Positions 23,133-34,600 of a DNA stretch of 64,000 nucleotides are shown one piece after another. The stretch is from the NCBI GenBank assembly GCA_000469685.2, contig LS997562.1, positions 3,186,492 to 3,250,491 on the forward strand. The letters are read 5' to 3'. The notes under the pieces were generated by a model, which was not told the origin of the DNA, did no database searches, and worked only from the letters and a program-made list of their open reading frames with translations. This DNA comes from Haemonchus contortus. Its lineage: Eukaryota > Nematoda > Chromadorea > Rhabditida > Trichostrongylidae. A program made the position numbers and the translations under genes. Position 1 is the stretch's first letter. The number at the start of each line of letters is the position of its first letter.

Positions 23133-25324
23133 ACAAGGGAAGGATAATTGGTCGCAGTGGCCATTCAAGATGAGATGTATACCCCCGTAGGTGGTTTCGA
23201 ACGCTGATCTCAAATCTGTATTCCAAATCTGCGAAACGATTCTGGGAACAAAGTTACGGGCCCGGGGCCTCCCTGTGTTATACCACTGCGCTGAACGGAT
23301 CACCGAGCCGAGCAAAGCACTTACCTGTGTAGCGGTGGCCTCGGGGATAGTGTGGTGGATTGATAGGCATGACATCAAGGTTCGATTCCTTGATGCATGG
23401 GCTCGTTTTGCTTTTCCATAAAATGCGTCCTAAACGCTTGCAAAACGTTTTTGGGCTCAATGTTGGGCGTCTAGAGGGTTCCCTCACAATCTAAGACTCC
23501 GGAGAATAGTAATCCAATAAAATTTTTCTTACCGCTATTTGCCGAATATATGCATACGTATCTCTACCCTGAACAATCGAGATGGTGTTTTGAATTCTTC
23601 AGCAGCTCCCCGTACTTACGGTAGGCGGCGGTTGAATGACTCATCCGACCCAGTGTTGGGCATCTACAGGGTTTCCTCACAAATAAGGAACACTGGAGAG
23701 GTATTGCAAGGCAAGTTTTTTTTTACCGCCCACCGGCCGATTAAGGGTGGAGCTCCATTCGAGAAAGTAGGAATTTTAAATATTTGCTTAAAATGAGCCT
23801 CAAAAGCTTCAAGGAGGAAGATTTCAAATGATTCAACGGATCAAACGCTCTTCAACACGTTACCAGCGAATCTTCTGAACGAATGTGGGATCATCATATT
23901 TGGTGGAGGAAGTTCTTTCCTGTAGCATGAAGTAGACACCAACGCTATCCAAGAGGCGGTAATGAAGTGGTTTCGAGCCGTACTTATCGATGCTAGGAAA
24001 AACCCGTTATCCTTTGCGAAGAAGTCAAATTCGTGAAAGACGATCAGAATTATCCTCTCCGGTCGCCTGATGAGGACAGCGACGATGGACCCGTAGCTTC
24101 GCAAATGCAACTTCCTACGTTTGTGGGGATATCGAGGCTCCGAAGTGAAACGTAGCCCGCATGTTTGTGATCTGGCCCATGAGCTCCAATTTTATGACAC
24201 TGGTGGAAGAGTCTATAGTCTTCTGAAGCTCGAGCTTCAAGAGAGACCGCACCTTCTCGAGCATGAGAAACACGTTTTGTATTATCACGACAAAGGGCCG
24301 TCTACGGAAATTAAGAAAGCATGAGCTCCCGAAATAATCTGTTATTGACAACTTACGATGTATTATGTGGTCGCAACTATCAGGTGCAAAACAAGCTAGT
24401 CGGTCTGCCTACTTATGAAGATTAGCGGACAAATTGTAAGGATGAGTCACATAAAATTAATAAAGGAGTCCCATTGCGCGACAGTGATTTCCAGTGGATA
24501 CCGCTTCAAATCAACAATGAAGGCTCATAAGGGGGAAATTCAAAACAATTCACAGGTGGATACAGGGTTTCGAGGACAGCCGTGGTACCATGCCCCACCG
24601 CTCCACCACGCTTACCTAATAAAAGGGCCTCTTGAAAGGGCATTTACCCCATGAACAGAATCAACGGATAATCATATGTGCACACCAAGAGATAAACTAT
24701 TGTCTACAGTATTTTTTCAACAATGCCCGTTAACTTGTATCACCCCTTCGGAAGCGCGGGCACCACTCCTAGATTCTGTGGGCCGTATCTCTCCCAAAGA
24801 GGGCTCTGGTCGGATGAGTCATTCAACCGCCGCCTACCGCAAGTACGGGGAGCTGCCGAAGAGTTCAAAACACCATCTCGATTGTTCAGGGTAGAGATAT
24901 GTATGCATATATTCGGCCAATAGCGGTAAGAAAAATTTTATTGGATTACTATTCTCCGGAGTCCTAGATTGTGAGGGAACCCTCTAGACGCCCAACATTG
25001 AGCCCAAAAACGTTTTCCAAGCGTTTAGGACGCATTTTATGGAAAAGCAAAACGAGCCCATGCATCAAGGAATCGAACCTTGATGTCATGCCTATCAATC
25101 CACCACACTATCCCCCAGGCCACCGTTGCACAGGTAAGGGCTTTGCTCGGCTCGGTGATCCGTTCAGCGCAGTGGTATAACACAGGGAGGCCCCGGGCCC
25201 GTAACTTTGTTCCCAGAATCGTTTCGCAGATTTGGAATACAGATTTGAGATCAGCGTTCGAAACCACCTACGGGGTATACATCTCATCTTGAATGGCCAC
25301 TGCGACCAATTATCCTTCCCTTGT
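23133..25324. mobile_element. Foldback element A with ~0.5-kb inverted arms
   Basis: Arms 23,133-23,650 and 24,809-25,324 are nearly perfect reverse complements around a 1.16-kb centre. Both outer ends read CAAGGGAAGGATAATTGG, and TCA flanks each end as a possible 3-bp target duplication. Each arm contains a tRNA-like module with a perfect B-box GGTTCGATTCC (23,379-23,389; reversed at 25,069-25,079) and an A-box-like TAGTGTGGTGG. The inner part of the left arm (about 23,458-23,545) is repeated in degenerate form at 23,651-23,740. The centre encodes no recognisable transposase. A related pair lies at 57,663-59,201. Confidence 0.8.
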
Positions 25325-25666
25325 CAGTACACCCACATCATCCCAACGTTGCCAATCGATACGATGTGGTCCAGATGGTCGGTCACTGAATTTCTCATCT
25401 TACAATTATTGTCCTCAATTACGCCTGCATCTACTATAACGCGTCCATTATCTAACCAGTATTTCTGCGTGTAGGAAACAATTATCCCACACAACAAACC
25501 TCCCCGCTAGCTTAACATAATAGGTGATGGGTATAAATCAGTAAAAATATGATTAAATCATGAATTCTATTCAGAAATTCAGAAACATCAAGAAAAAATA
25601 TTGAAAAAATGAAAAAAACAGCGGAAAAGTCACAAAAGAAAATTTGTTCGACCCGCTCAGTAGGAC

Positions 25667-25709
25667 CCGCCCATTGCCTGCAAGACCCGGTTTTTCAGGC
25701 AATGGGCGG
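25667..25709. repeat. Perfect 14-bp inverted repeat
   Basis: CCGCCCATTGCCTG pairs exactly with CAGGCAATGGGCGG around a 15-nt loop. The word GACCCG recurs three times just before and inside it. It sits in AT-rich sequence with no gene nearby. A remnant of a palindromic transposon is possible. Confidence 0.75.
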
Positions 25710-28656
25710 ACCTTTTTAGGTTACAGTAAAAAAAACTCTCCCCGAAATTTTCAAGGCATTAATTCCTGCTCACTAAGTACTATTACCGTAATAGTGTTAC
25801 TGTATTACCAACTACCGTAATGTTACTGTAATTACAAATAAATTAAGCGAGAAGCAAAAGAGTTAAAGGCATATTATTGACTGAATCTTTCACGGAATAC
25901 GCCACAAATTCGACTGCTACACAGAATCGCAGCGGTGCTGGGAAGTGTAATGTTCTTTACAAAGTAATTATAAGGACTTTGATGTCTGGTAAGCTTATTA
26001 GTGCCCATAATCGCCCCAATTGGATGCAATAACTAACCGTTCCTCCTACCAAAAGGATTCTAGCACTGGGATGGGTCAGCAACCATTTCGAACTCCTCGA
26101 GCCTTAAGAACCACCTCAAAACGACATGAAAATCCCTATTTTCGCAGTCCGACTGAGAAATCATGGAATAGTCGAATAACTTTACGCATAACTTTAGGCT
26201 CATCCTCTTGTTTTTCCCATTTGGGCAACATATGATGTACTGGGTACCGGCATGGTCTCTGGTCATCGATCGGCAAGATATGAAAACACCTCACATGCCT
26301 TATCTGTTCCCATACCTATTCCCAACCATCTGGAGTTCATCAGGCCCGATTCCGTTCTTCATGCAATCGTGCCTTAAGTGAGCAAATAATCAGATAGTAA
26401 ACAAAAATCCATTTCGGCAAAACATCACCGGAAAACTCGTCCCTTTGATAGATTTCGTGCGACAACCTTTCCAACAACGCCTTCTAATCATAGAGAACCT
26501 CAAAAGTAACACGGCTTAACCCTTCTCATAGGAAGCTCTCGTTAAAGACGTAGCATGACAATTAGGGTATGCGCTAAAAAAAGAAAATTCCTGAGGCTAA
26601 AAGGTCCCCTGTTCAAAAGAGATGGGAAGAACTCACAAAATGGACTGATCGCTTAATATTGGACTGGTCCCCACGATCAATAATGAGTACGCCTATCCCG
26701 AAGCCTATTTTCCTAATTGGATTGGGAGCTAATTGGGCCGAGGCAGGGTTCAAAAACCAAAAAAAGAAGTGGCTGTCCTTTTTTGTCTGAAATCCGTCGT
26801 AAAACAAAAACCAAAGCAGTAAATAACAACACTGAGTGCGAATGGCTTCACAAAAAGCGATTTCCGGATGAAAAAAAAGAGAAAGTCGGGTTGAAAATCA
26901 GGAAATATGAAAAAAACTAGTTGGAAAAGGACATTATCCAAAAAAACAGGGCCATAAATCACCACATACACACCTGTATCATGCTCCATATAAATCGAAA
27001 GTGAGACCAATGCGATTGAATGGCAGCAGTCAGCTGATGCCGTTGGGGGTCGAAAACGAAACACCCAGACGCAGACGACGAGGGTTGTGCAGACGCCGGC
27101 ACCAGATAGCGACCGACAGAAGACTGACACGTGCAGGGACAGCCAGAGGAGAAAGAGCGCTGACAATTACGACAACCGCCCTCAAGATCATTCGCAGGCA
27201 TCAGAGATGCAGCTAGGAAAAAACTCGAATCAACCCATTTTTTTATATAATTTCAATACAACAGCATTACTCTGGTAATAGTGAGAAATCTACTGAGAAA
27301 TAGAGAATAGAGAGAGCAACTTAGTTGTCGAAGAAAAGGGCATTCTAGAAAAATGACGAATGCGGACCACTTTTTTGTCAAGTTTAGGCAAATGTGGTTC
27401 CGTAGGACTCAGTGCGGAACCACAGTCGCTTTATTTTCAATCAATTTGAGGAAAGTCTATGAGAGGCCGAACTGGATCGAAATGGAAAGAAATCATGTTC
27501 AGGGTTGTTCGAGTTTTGAAGCGTTCCGTGCTGCCACTGAAATGAGCCATGCATTCGAATGAGCGACAGAATTGTACAAACATTGGATTGTTATAAAAAG
27601 TTAATGAAAAATTCCCACTGAAAAATAATTACTTCCCATTAGCTAATAATGAAAACGCTGGATAGCGCCATGAGTTCGTTCTATGCAGGGTCTCCGTTGT
27701 AATGGGATGCAGGTTCGAGTCAAAATATTCAGCTTTTCAGCTGGTGACCAACGAAGAAATCCAGGGAAAGTGCGCTCCCGGCGCCCCAAAGCTATTCAGC
27801 ATCTGATTAATAGATGTGTTTAATGAACCCTGAACTCAGTCTGAACACAGCTGAAACTGATGGTGACGGCGAACCGTACCTAAGATTTTTTCCCTACCAA
27901 ACCAATCAACTAGAGCCCATAAAATGGGAAGGCAGATGACAAAAAAGACCTGTTTTGTTCTGCCTGCCTTTTTTCGAATCTTTTTTGTTCGGTCAATTCA
28001 AAAACCCCAGAGATTCGGAACCGGCAACATCGACGAAGAGTCTTCTCCAGAGACTTTGAACTCCAACCAGCTACCAAATAACACCCAAATCAGGCACCGA
28101 GATACCACCTGTTCCGTTGGGTGCGAAATGCATCTGGGAGCTATCGTTCAAAATTTACCGTACTATTGTTTTCGATGAGATTTGACTCCTTTTCCCCGAA
28201 ACAGCCTACGTCCCTCACTCCCCCTCCCCCATTGTACCCTTGTCAATGACCAGCAGGAAAACAACATTTTCTCAGCAACATCCGAAGCACCTGTTCTGTG
28301 GGTCGACATCTACTCGGGTATTGGATTTCCTACTCATCAGAGGTGATAAAAACTTTCTCGGATGAAATGATCTTCGGAACATTTCTTCCCCTTGGGAAAA
28401 AGTTACAAAACTTCCGCACTGATCGATCCGGAAAATTGAGCTTTTACAGGGATTAAGTGAGGCTCAAGCAAATGTGTAGGCCTTCCGACAGATCCTCATC
28501 CTGTCAAAACAGTAACTCAGAAAAATGGAAAATGGGATTTCAACGAATATACGGAACTACTTCACTAAACTTTGAAAATTTTACTAGAATTAGCCAAGCT
28601 GTTAATATGGGAAGTGGTTCCCTTTAAATCCTTGGGCTTAATTTCCCGCACTGCTA

Positions 28657-28839
28657 TTACATGTTGTTTCCTTCCTTGAGACAATCACTGTGAGGGGAAC
28701 TACCTTGACAGGAACTGGAATTACAAAGTAACGATCGAGTTTTTCTGCTCGCATTCGAACGAATTCTCTGAAGAAACAACATCGAAGAGTTCTGTTCGGA
28801 CAGATGGACGAAGGTCATCGACATTTCAGGCAACGACAT
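28657..28839 (-). CDS. Possible short ORF, 60 aa
   Basis: ATG-to-stop frame starting MSLPEMSMTFVHLSEQ, with codon use similar to the real exons in the window. An in-frame stop lies six codons upstream. It could be a single-exon peptide, a last exon or chance. No homologue is recognised and no polyadenylation signal is evident. Confidence 0.2.
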   Translation of the reverse strand: MSLPEMSMTFVHLSEQNSSMLFLQRIRSNASRKTRSLLCNSSSCQGSSPHSDCLKEGNNM

Positions 28840-29636
28840 TACTGATCGATTCCACTACCATATAAAAAAAAGTGAAGAAATAAAAATAGATAAAGAATTT
28901 TCCCTCAAGAAACTTTTGAAAGGAAATTGATTAGTTCCACATGGGAGTTCTACACCAGTTTCAAGGAAAAAATTTCAATAAACAATAAATAAATATTGTA
29001 AATGCGAAGCAGTTCTAGGAGGGGATGGAGATGGGTATGCCAGGTGGAGGAGCTGCCACGACCTGGCCGGCCGGCCGGCGGACTATGAAAGCAGCCATTC
29101 AAATATTTTGGCGATTCTGAGTGGCAGTCGAGGGCATAGGGCATTCTGATGATTCCAGAAAACGTTTCCTTTTTTGTCTGACAAATATGTACAAAAATAT
29201 GTAATAACATATAAATAAATAAGCAAACATCAAAATAAACAAGTAAATCAATAAGTTCGGGTGAGAAATACCTACTCGGCATAATAATAACGTAAAAGAA
29301 CTAGCGTTGAACTTACTAAAACTTTGTAGAAAAAAGATGTTTTTGTAGTAAATAACACATGAATATTAAAGTAAACAAACATTTCTCGCCTCTGAGTTCC
29401 TATCTCGACGATTAAGGCAGTGTTTACCTTTCCAAAGCGAAAACGCGAACTCCAAGAACAAACCGGAACAGAAACCTGCCGGGATCTCTCGGCCAACACG
29501 GTATTTCAGAATTTATTTCATGGTTTACAACCTTGCTCAAAAACATATCCAGTAACAACCATCAAATAAACAACAACAACCTTGCAACAACAATGAGAGC
29601 AATAGGGCAGTGGAGCCCACTGACAAAAAACTTTCT

Positions 29637-29700
29637 TTATTTTTTCTTCGTTTTGAGCCGATGAGCCACCCGTGCCTTCTGGAACTGCGAATCTTCTGGT
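29637..29700 (-). CDS. Possible terminal exon of an unidentified gene
   Basis: After a good acceptor (CATTTCCAG), a frame encodes PEDSQFQKARVAHRLKTKKK and then TAA. The basic tail is typical of nucleic-acid-binding C-termini. The stop overlaps a perfect AATAAA on the minus strand (29,636-29,641), which could serve as the polyadenylation signal. The upstream exon was not found. The adjacent purine tract makes this region hard to read. Confidence 0.3.
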
Positions 29701-30129
29701 CTGGAAATGAGAAAGATTGAAGAGCTTAAAGTAAAATAAGCATTACTTCAAAATTTCCACATCACATATTACTGGCACAAACGTTTGGAGAATCTCTCTG
29801 AGAGGTTCTTACAAAGGGAAGCAAATGGAAAAAAGAGAAAAAAGTGGAAACTGCAGAATACATAGGGTAAATCTCTAAGTCAGAAAAAACCCAAGGACAA
29901 CTTCCACATAAATAGAAACAAAACTACAATTTGGATGGTAAATAATGTTGAATAAGCTCCCGTCTTCATCCAAATAAAAGAAGATCTATCCACTCGAGAA
30001 GAAAAGTGATCTTATCCTGCTTGAAATCCAAGTTGTGAAAAGAGTGATAGCAGAAAAAAGAAAATGAACAGGAATTGAACGAGAACGTGATTGTCGAAAT
30101 CCCAGAATTAGAATTGTTGATATTACAGA

Positions 30130-30725
30130 AATAAAAAATATGGGAGAAATAATCGAGGATAAAGAGAAAGAAAAAGAGATAAAGGAAGCGAACGAAGAAG
30201 ATAAAAAGAAGAAGGTAATTAAGGGGAAGGGGAATAGAAAGGGATTGAAAAAGAGAAAGAGAAGAAAAAGAAAAAGAATAGAAAAAAGGAGAGGTGGAGG
30301 GAGAACGACAAAAAGAGAAAGAATCAGAAATAGAAAAGTGAAAGAGAAAGAGATAGAGATAAAGAAAAAGAAAAGAAAAAGAAACCGAAAAAGAAAAAAA
30401 GAAAATGAAATTGAAAATAAAAATGAAAAAGGAAAAGAAAAAATGGAAAAGAAAAGAAAAAGAAAAGAAAAGAAAGAGGGAGAGGAGTAGAGACAGGAAG
30501 ATGAACTGAAATGAAAGAGAACCAGAAAGGAAGAAAAAGAAAGAGAAAGAGAAGGAGATAGAGATAGGGAAAGAGAGAGTGATAGAAGAAGAGTAAGAGT
30601 AAGAGTAAGAGTAAGAGTAAGAGTAAGAGTAAGAGTAAGAGTAAAAGTAAGAGTAAAAGTAAGAGCAAGAGAGAGGAAGCACGAGAGAGAAGGGAACAAC
30701 ATAAAGGTAGCAGCAAGGTCCGATC
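30130..30725. repeat. 0.6-kb purine tract with (AGTAAG)n array
   Basis: The plus strand is almost pure A/G, mostly AAAGAG/GAAAAG words. At about 30,593-30,665 it becomes a GTAAGA hexamer array of roughly 12 units with two A-for-G variants. Long frames arise on both strands (up to 255 codons of S/F/L on the minus strand, 116 codons of K/E/R on the plus strand). These are artefacts of composition. Homopurine tracts of this kind can form triplex DNA. Confidence 0.85.
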
Positions 30726-30729
30726 AAAA

Positions 30730-31680
30730 CCACTCTCGGGTGCGCTCATGCATTCGATTTCTTTTCAGAAGTTACTAGCTTGCGATTATAACTAAAGTCG
30801 GCCTCGGGTATCGATCTTAAACCACACCGAAACTTGGGTAAGGTAGCGGCGCCACGCGGCATTACTCCATGTCCCTTGCTTGATATGGGGATAGAGGCCA
30901 TTATGTACACAACTAACCCTAGGGAGGTTGTGCACAGATGAGATTTTCTGAGAAAGAGTGAAAAAGGAATGCTTGTTTACCAATCATTCCGGAAATAAAC
31001 TAGAGTTTACATTTAATATTGCGCAAACATTCAATAAAACAAACAACCACCTCCATTTCTATGACACCTTTGGGCAGCACTTTGCAAAGTGCAGTTTAGA
31101 GCTATGAGGCTTTAAAAAACGCGAGAAAAAAGTGCGTACTCAGAAAGAAGAACAGAACAGGTTTCTTAGAAGCAAACCAGCAGACAATACGGCACGGAAG
31201 CGGAAGGTGGAGAATGAGTAGGGACACTACACTATACAAGGCCTAGCAAGGGAATTTCAGTCCCAATCCACTTCATACCCAAGCAATATCTTTTTCCGAT
31301 AAAATTGGCCTACTGGTACCACATTTGTCTGGAAAACTAGAATCCCGTCATTTCGGAGGATGCTTCTACCAGGTCAACTTTTATAGGTACCTATACGTAA
31401 CTATGTGATTCCAGATCAGAAGGGCATGCGTGGCGCATCCTAAGATACGATCTAGTACTGTGTAGGATCCAAATACCATCCTGTACTTATCTCTCCTGCT
31501 TAGGTAAAGGGTAGCAAGAGAATCCGCTGACGATCTTGAGTTGGACCCCCTTAATATCAAATTGGTCTAGTACACTTACAAATGTTTTGACGATTAAGAA
31601 TCTAAATCAATGCATGGCGTATTCAGAGTTCTCCGACTATATCCTTTTATCCATACGAAATACTACCACATGTGTTAAAG
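30730..31680. other. 3' flank of the helicase gene; no gene seen
   Basis: No exon is supportable. A SINE-like scrap with GCATGCGTGGCGCATCC lies at about 31,420. No clear AATAAA was found on the minus strand right after the helicase stop. Confidence 0.35.
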
Positions 31681-31683
31681 TTC

Positions 31684-34600
31684 TCACCCATGTCGAGCTT
31701 TCTTGACGGCCCGTTTTCCAATGGCTGTGAGTGCAGATGTGAATGACGATTTTTTTCCGGTGACAGTTTTTTTCTTTTTCGTTGCTGAAGGCGTAGAGGA
31801 GCTCTAAAACAGGTTCTTAGGGCGACATCAACGAGCCAGTTCAAATCAAAACTACTCAAGCAGGTTTACTTAGGCAATAAAGGGACCTAGTAAGTCCGGA
31901 ATGTGTACGAAAACGTCAAGAAAACGAACCTCTACCGCTGGAATATCCGAGAGACGCATGGTCTTCTTCTTTGAAACTGGATTATGCTTTCTCTGAAAAA
32001 TCAAATTATCAATCCTAATAAATTCGGTACTCGTTACCCAACACGGAATCATTTAGACAATCACTGACAGAGGGGGAGAGAGGCCCTAAATTGTATAGCG
32101 TCCCCTCCAAACTCTTCTTAACACGTTGCGTACCGGCGCCTTCGGCGATTTTCCCATGCGCGTGGCCAAGCGATTTTTGGTTCGGCTCGTATCGTGCATC
32201 ACCATGTGATGCACTTGGCCACAAGGAACGGTTTTTTTTTCTAACATTGTGAATTCTCTACTATTTGGATCCGGCTTGTTTCTATACGGTTTTCGCATAT
32301 GGAGAACAACATATCTGTCTAATACTATGTGACTTAAGAGATATTTTGTTGGTCAACTGTGCGTGCTAAATCTAAATCACATAAAATCTACTTAGTGCTA
32401 AATCCTGCGATAACAATTCCAACCGGCCGAAGTTTCTTGACTTGTGTGAGTGTTCCAACCGGGCGGAAGGTGCGCTTCTTTCACACGTCGACTTTTTGTG
32501 AAGATAGTGAAGGGGAGTCTGACGTCGGTTGGTCCTCGACTATAGTTCAACCAAGTGTAGTACCCTTTACCGAGGATAGTGGAATCCAAAACGACGATGC
32601 CTATGCATTCAGCAGTCCAATGAGTTTTTACAAGTTATTCATGACAGACAGATTCATGATTAATATTATGCTGTATGGACGCTCCATATTTCCTCAGCTG
32701 TTGGAGTCCCAAGCAGATATGTTGTTCAGCATGTTCGAAAACATATATATGCAAATTTTGACTAGCATTGCTTCATGCAGAAAGCAGAAATTTGAGTGTG
32801 AAGTTCGTGCATCACCATGTGATGCACGTGGCCACGCGGGCAAGTATATGCGTGCATCACCATGTGATGCACTCGGTACGCAATGTGTTAACGGGGTAGT
32901 ATCACTCTATTGGCTGAAGCAGATTTACGGTAATCAGCCTCCTTGATCCTACTAATATTACCATGATGCAGACCAAATCACAATCCATTACAGGCTGAGG
33001 CTCTGGAAAGCTTAACTTAAAGGCACAGTTCACGATAATTTCGAGGTAACCGTTTTCGTTCAAGTAGGGGAGGTATAAATTGGGAATAGTTCATCGGCAG
33101 TGAAGACAGAAATTGGCGATTTCGAGAAAAAAATGACTGTTCAAAAGTAAGGAAAATAGAGGTTGGACGAGATTCCCATAACGGAAATAACATGGAAGGG
33201 ATATTCGGTCGAGTTTTCAGTTATTGCATTTGCACAAAGAACGGACCACATCAAGCCAGGACTGTGCCGATATCTTTCACTGTCGCTATCGGTCATGACA
33301 AGCTGTTTGAAATTCCTACATGGGTTCCCTTGTGATCGGTGCAGCCTGTGCAATGCCGGTGGAACTCGTCCGGGGATCCATACCGTACCATCTTTGAGCC
33401 TTTATAACTCCCCAACTGGGCCGTTTTCTGATCTAATAGTGCCAGATATGGCATATGCAGGGCCTCAATTCATCCTGTGGGGTAATCTCAGAAACCATTT
33501 TCATCGTGAACTGTGCCTTCGAGAGAGAAGAATACTAATATGGCAGTTGACAGCTGTATCGGCCCTATTCTAGTAATACATAGTTCCAAAGGAGAGGGAA
33601 CCATCAAATGTACCCGAAATCTTATTAGTTAATTTTCTGAGCTCAACGGATTCCAAATGAGCTTATGGTGATCCCTTATAATTGCATCGAAATAATTATT
33701 GCCCGTAAAGAAACAGCGCGATGTTTTTCCGGTAACTTTAGCAATGGCCGTCTTGTTATCTGGCATTAGCTCAAATTAGGCATTAGCTCGAAGATAGCAG
33801 AGGATTTCCAGTTCTGATCCACTTTATATCGAGCAGAACTTCTATTCTTACAAAAGCGGCTTGACATCAGATTTGTCTGGAACAGTTTGAATACTCCCAA
33901 CTTTTCGAGACGAAAGTTCATATGATAAACGTAAGCTCACCTTGAATGGAGTTTCAACTACCGCTCGCAATCGACGATTCTTTCCTCGCCGAGCTCTCTT
34001 CGCCTCACGAGCCTGATAAGCCATTTCGTGCTCCATTCTAATCTCCTCAGGCTATAACTCATACGACAACTTCAAACCAACGAGCTGAGGAGAAATACTA
34101 ACAAACTTTAAAACGTACCGTTTTTGCAGCCTGCTTACGCTTCATTTCTTCTTTACGTTGAGCCCTCGTTTCAGCTCGTCGCCGTTCTCTTTCTGGAATC
34201 AAGTCAAATTTCCTTCAACCTATACTATCACAAGGAAGAACAAAAGCATTTAAACTTATTTAAGCATGACCGTTGTTTTTTTATCAATTCAAAGCTAATA
34301 AAATAGAGACCGTAAAATAGAGACCGGAAACAGAACTGTCCAACGGGACACAGAAAGCGAAAAATGGGCAGAACTTCACTACCTGAAACCGTCGGCTTCT
34401 GGAACCAAACACGTCCTTCACGCTCCGTAGTTCCTGTTTCCAATTTTTCTTTAGTTTTTGTTAACGCTGATTCGGCTAATCGCAGCTCCTTCTCTTCCTT
34501 CTCCTCCAAGTCGATTTCACGAATCGATTCTTCGAGCGAGTCGATTCTTTGCCGATATGCTTCTACTACTTCTGCAATCACAATTATATAACTTAAAAGA

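Larger units (their letters stand above)
25330..29630. other. No confident gene
   Basis: There is a 14-bp-stem hairpin at 25,667-25,709. Weak frames lie at 26,060-26,266 (minus), 27,001-27,230 (plus, basic and serine-rich) and 28,010-28,178 (plus, after a CCCCAG acceptor). A degenerate AATAAATAAG tract lies at 29,205-29,255. None has a convincing partner exon. Confidence 0.35.

Noticed and set aside
23841..24350. Centre of foldback element A considered as part of a BEL/Pao gag
   Set aside because: A short LPTFVG-like stretch is suggestive, but the rest has stops and no zinc knuckle or protease motif. The evidence is too weak.
29966..30733. Longest open frame of the window (255 codons, minus strand) and overlapping 238-, 141- and 116-codon frames
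   Set aside because: They are the translation of a homopurine/homopyrimidine tract: near-pure S/F/L or K/E/R with no domain and no splice context.
33163..33573. 136-codon plus-strand frame
   Set aside because: It covers the interior and right end of a MITE and has no recognisable domain.
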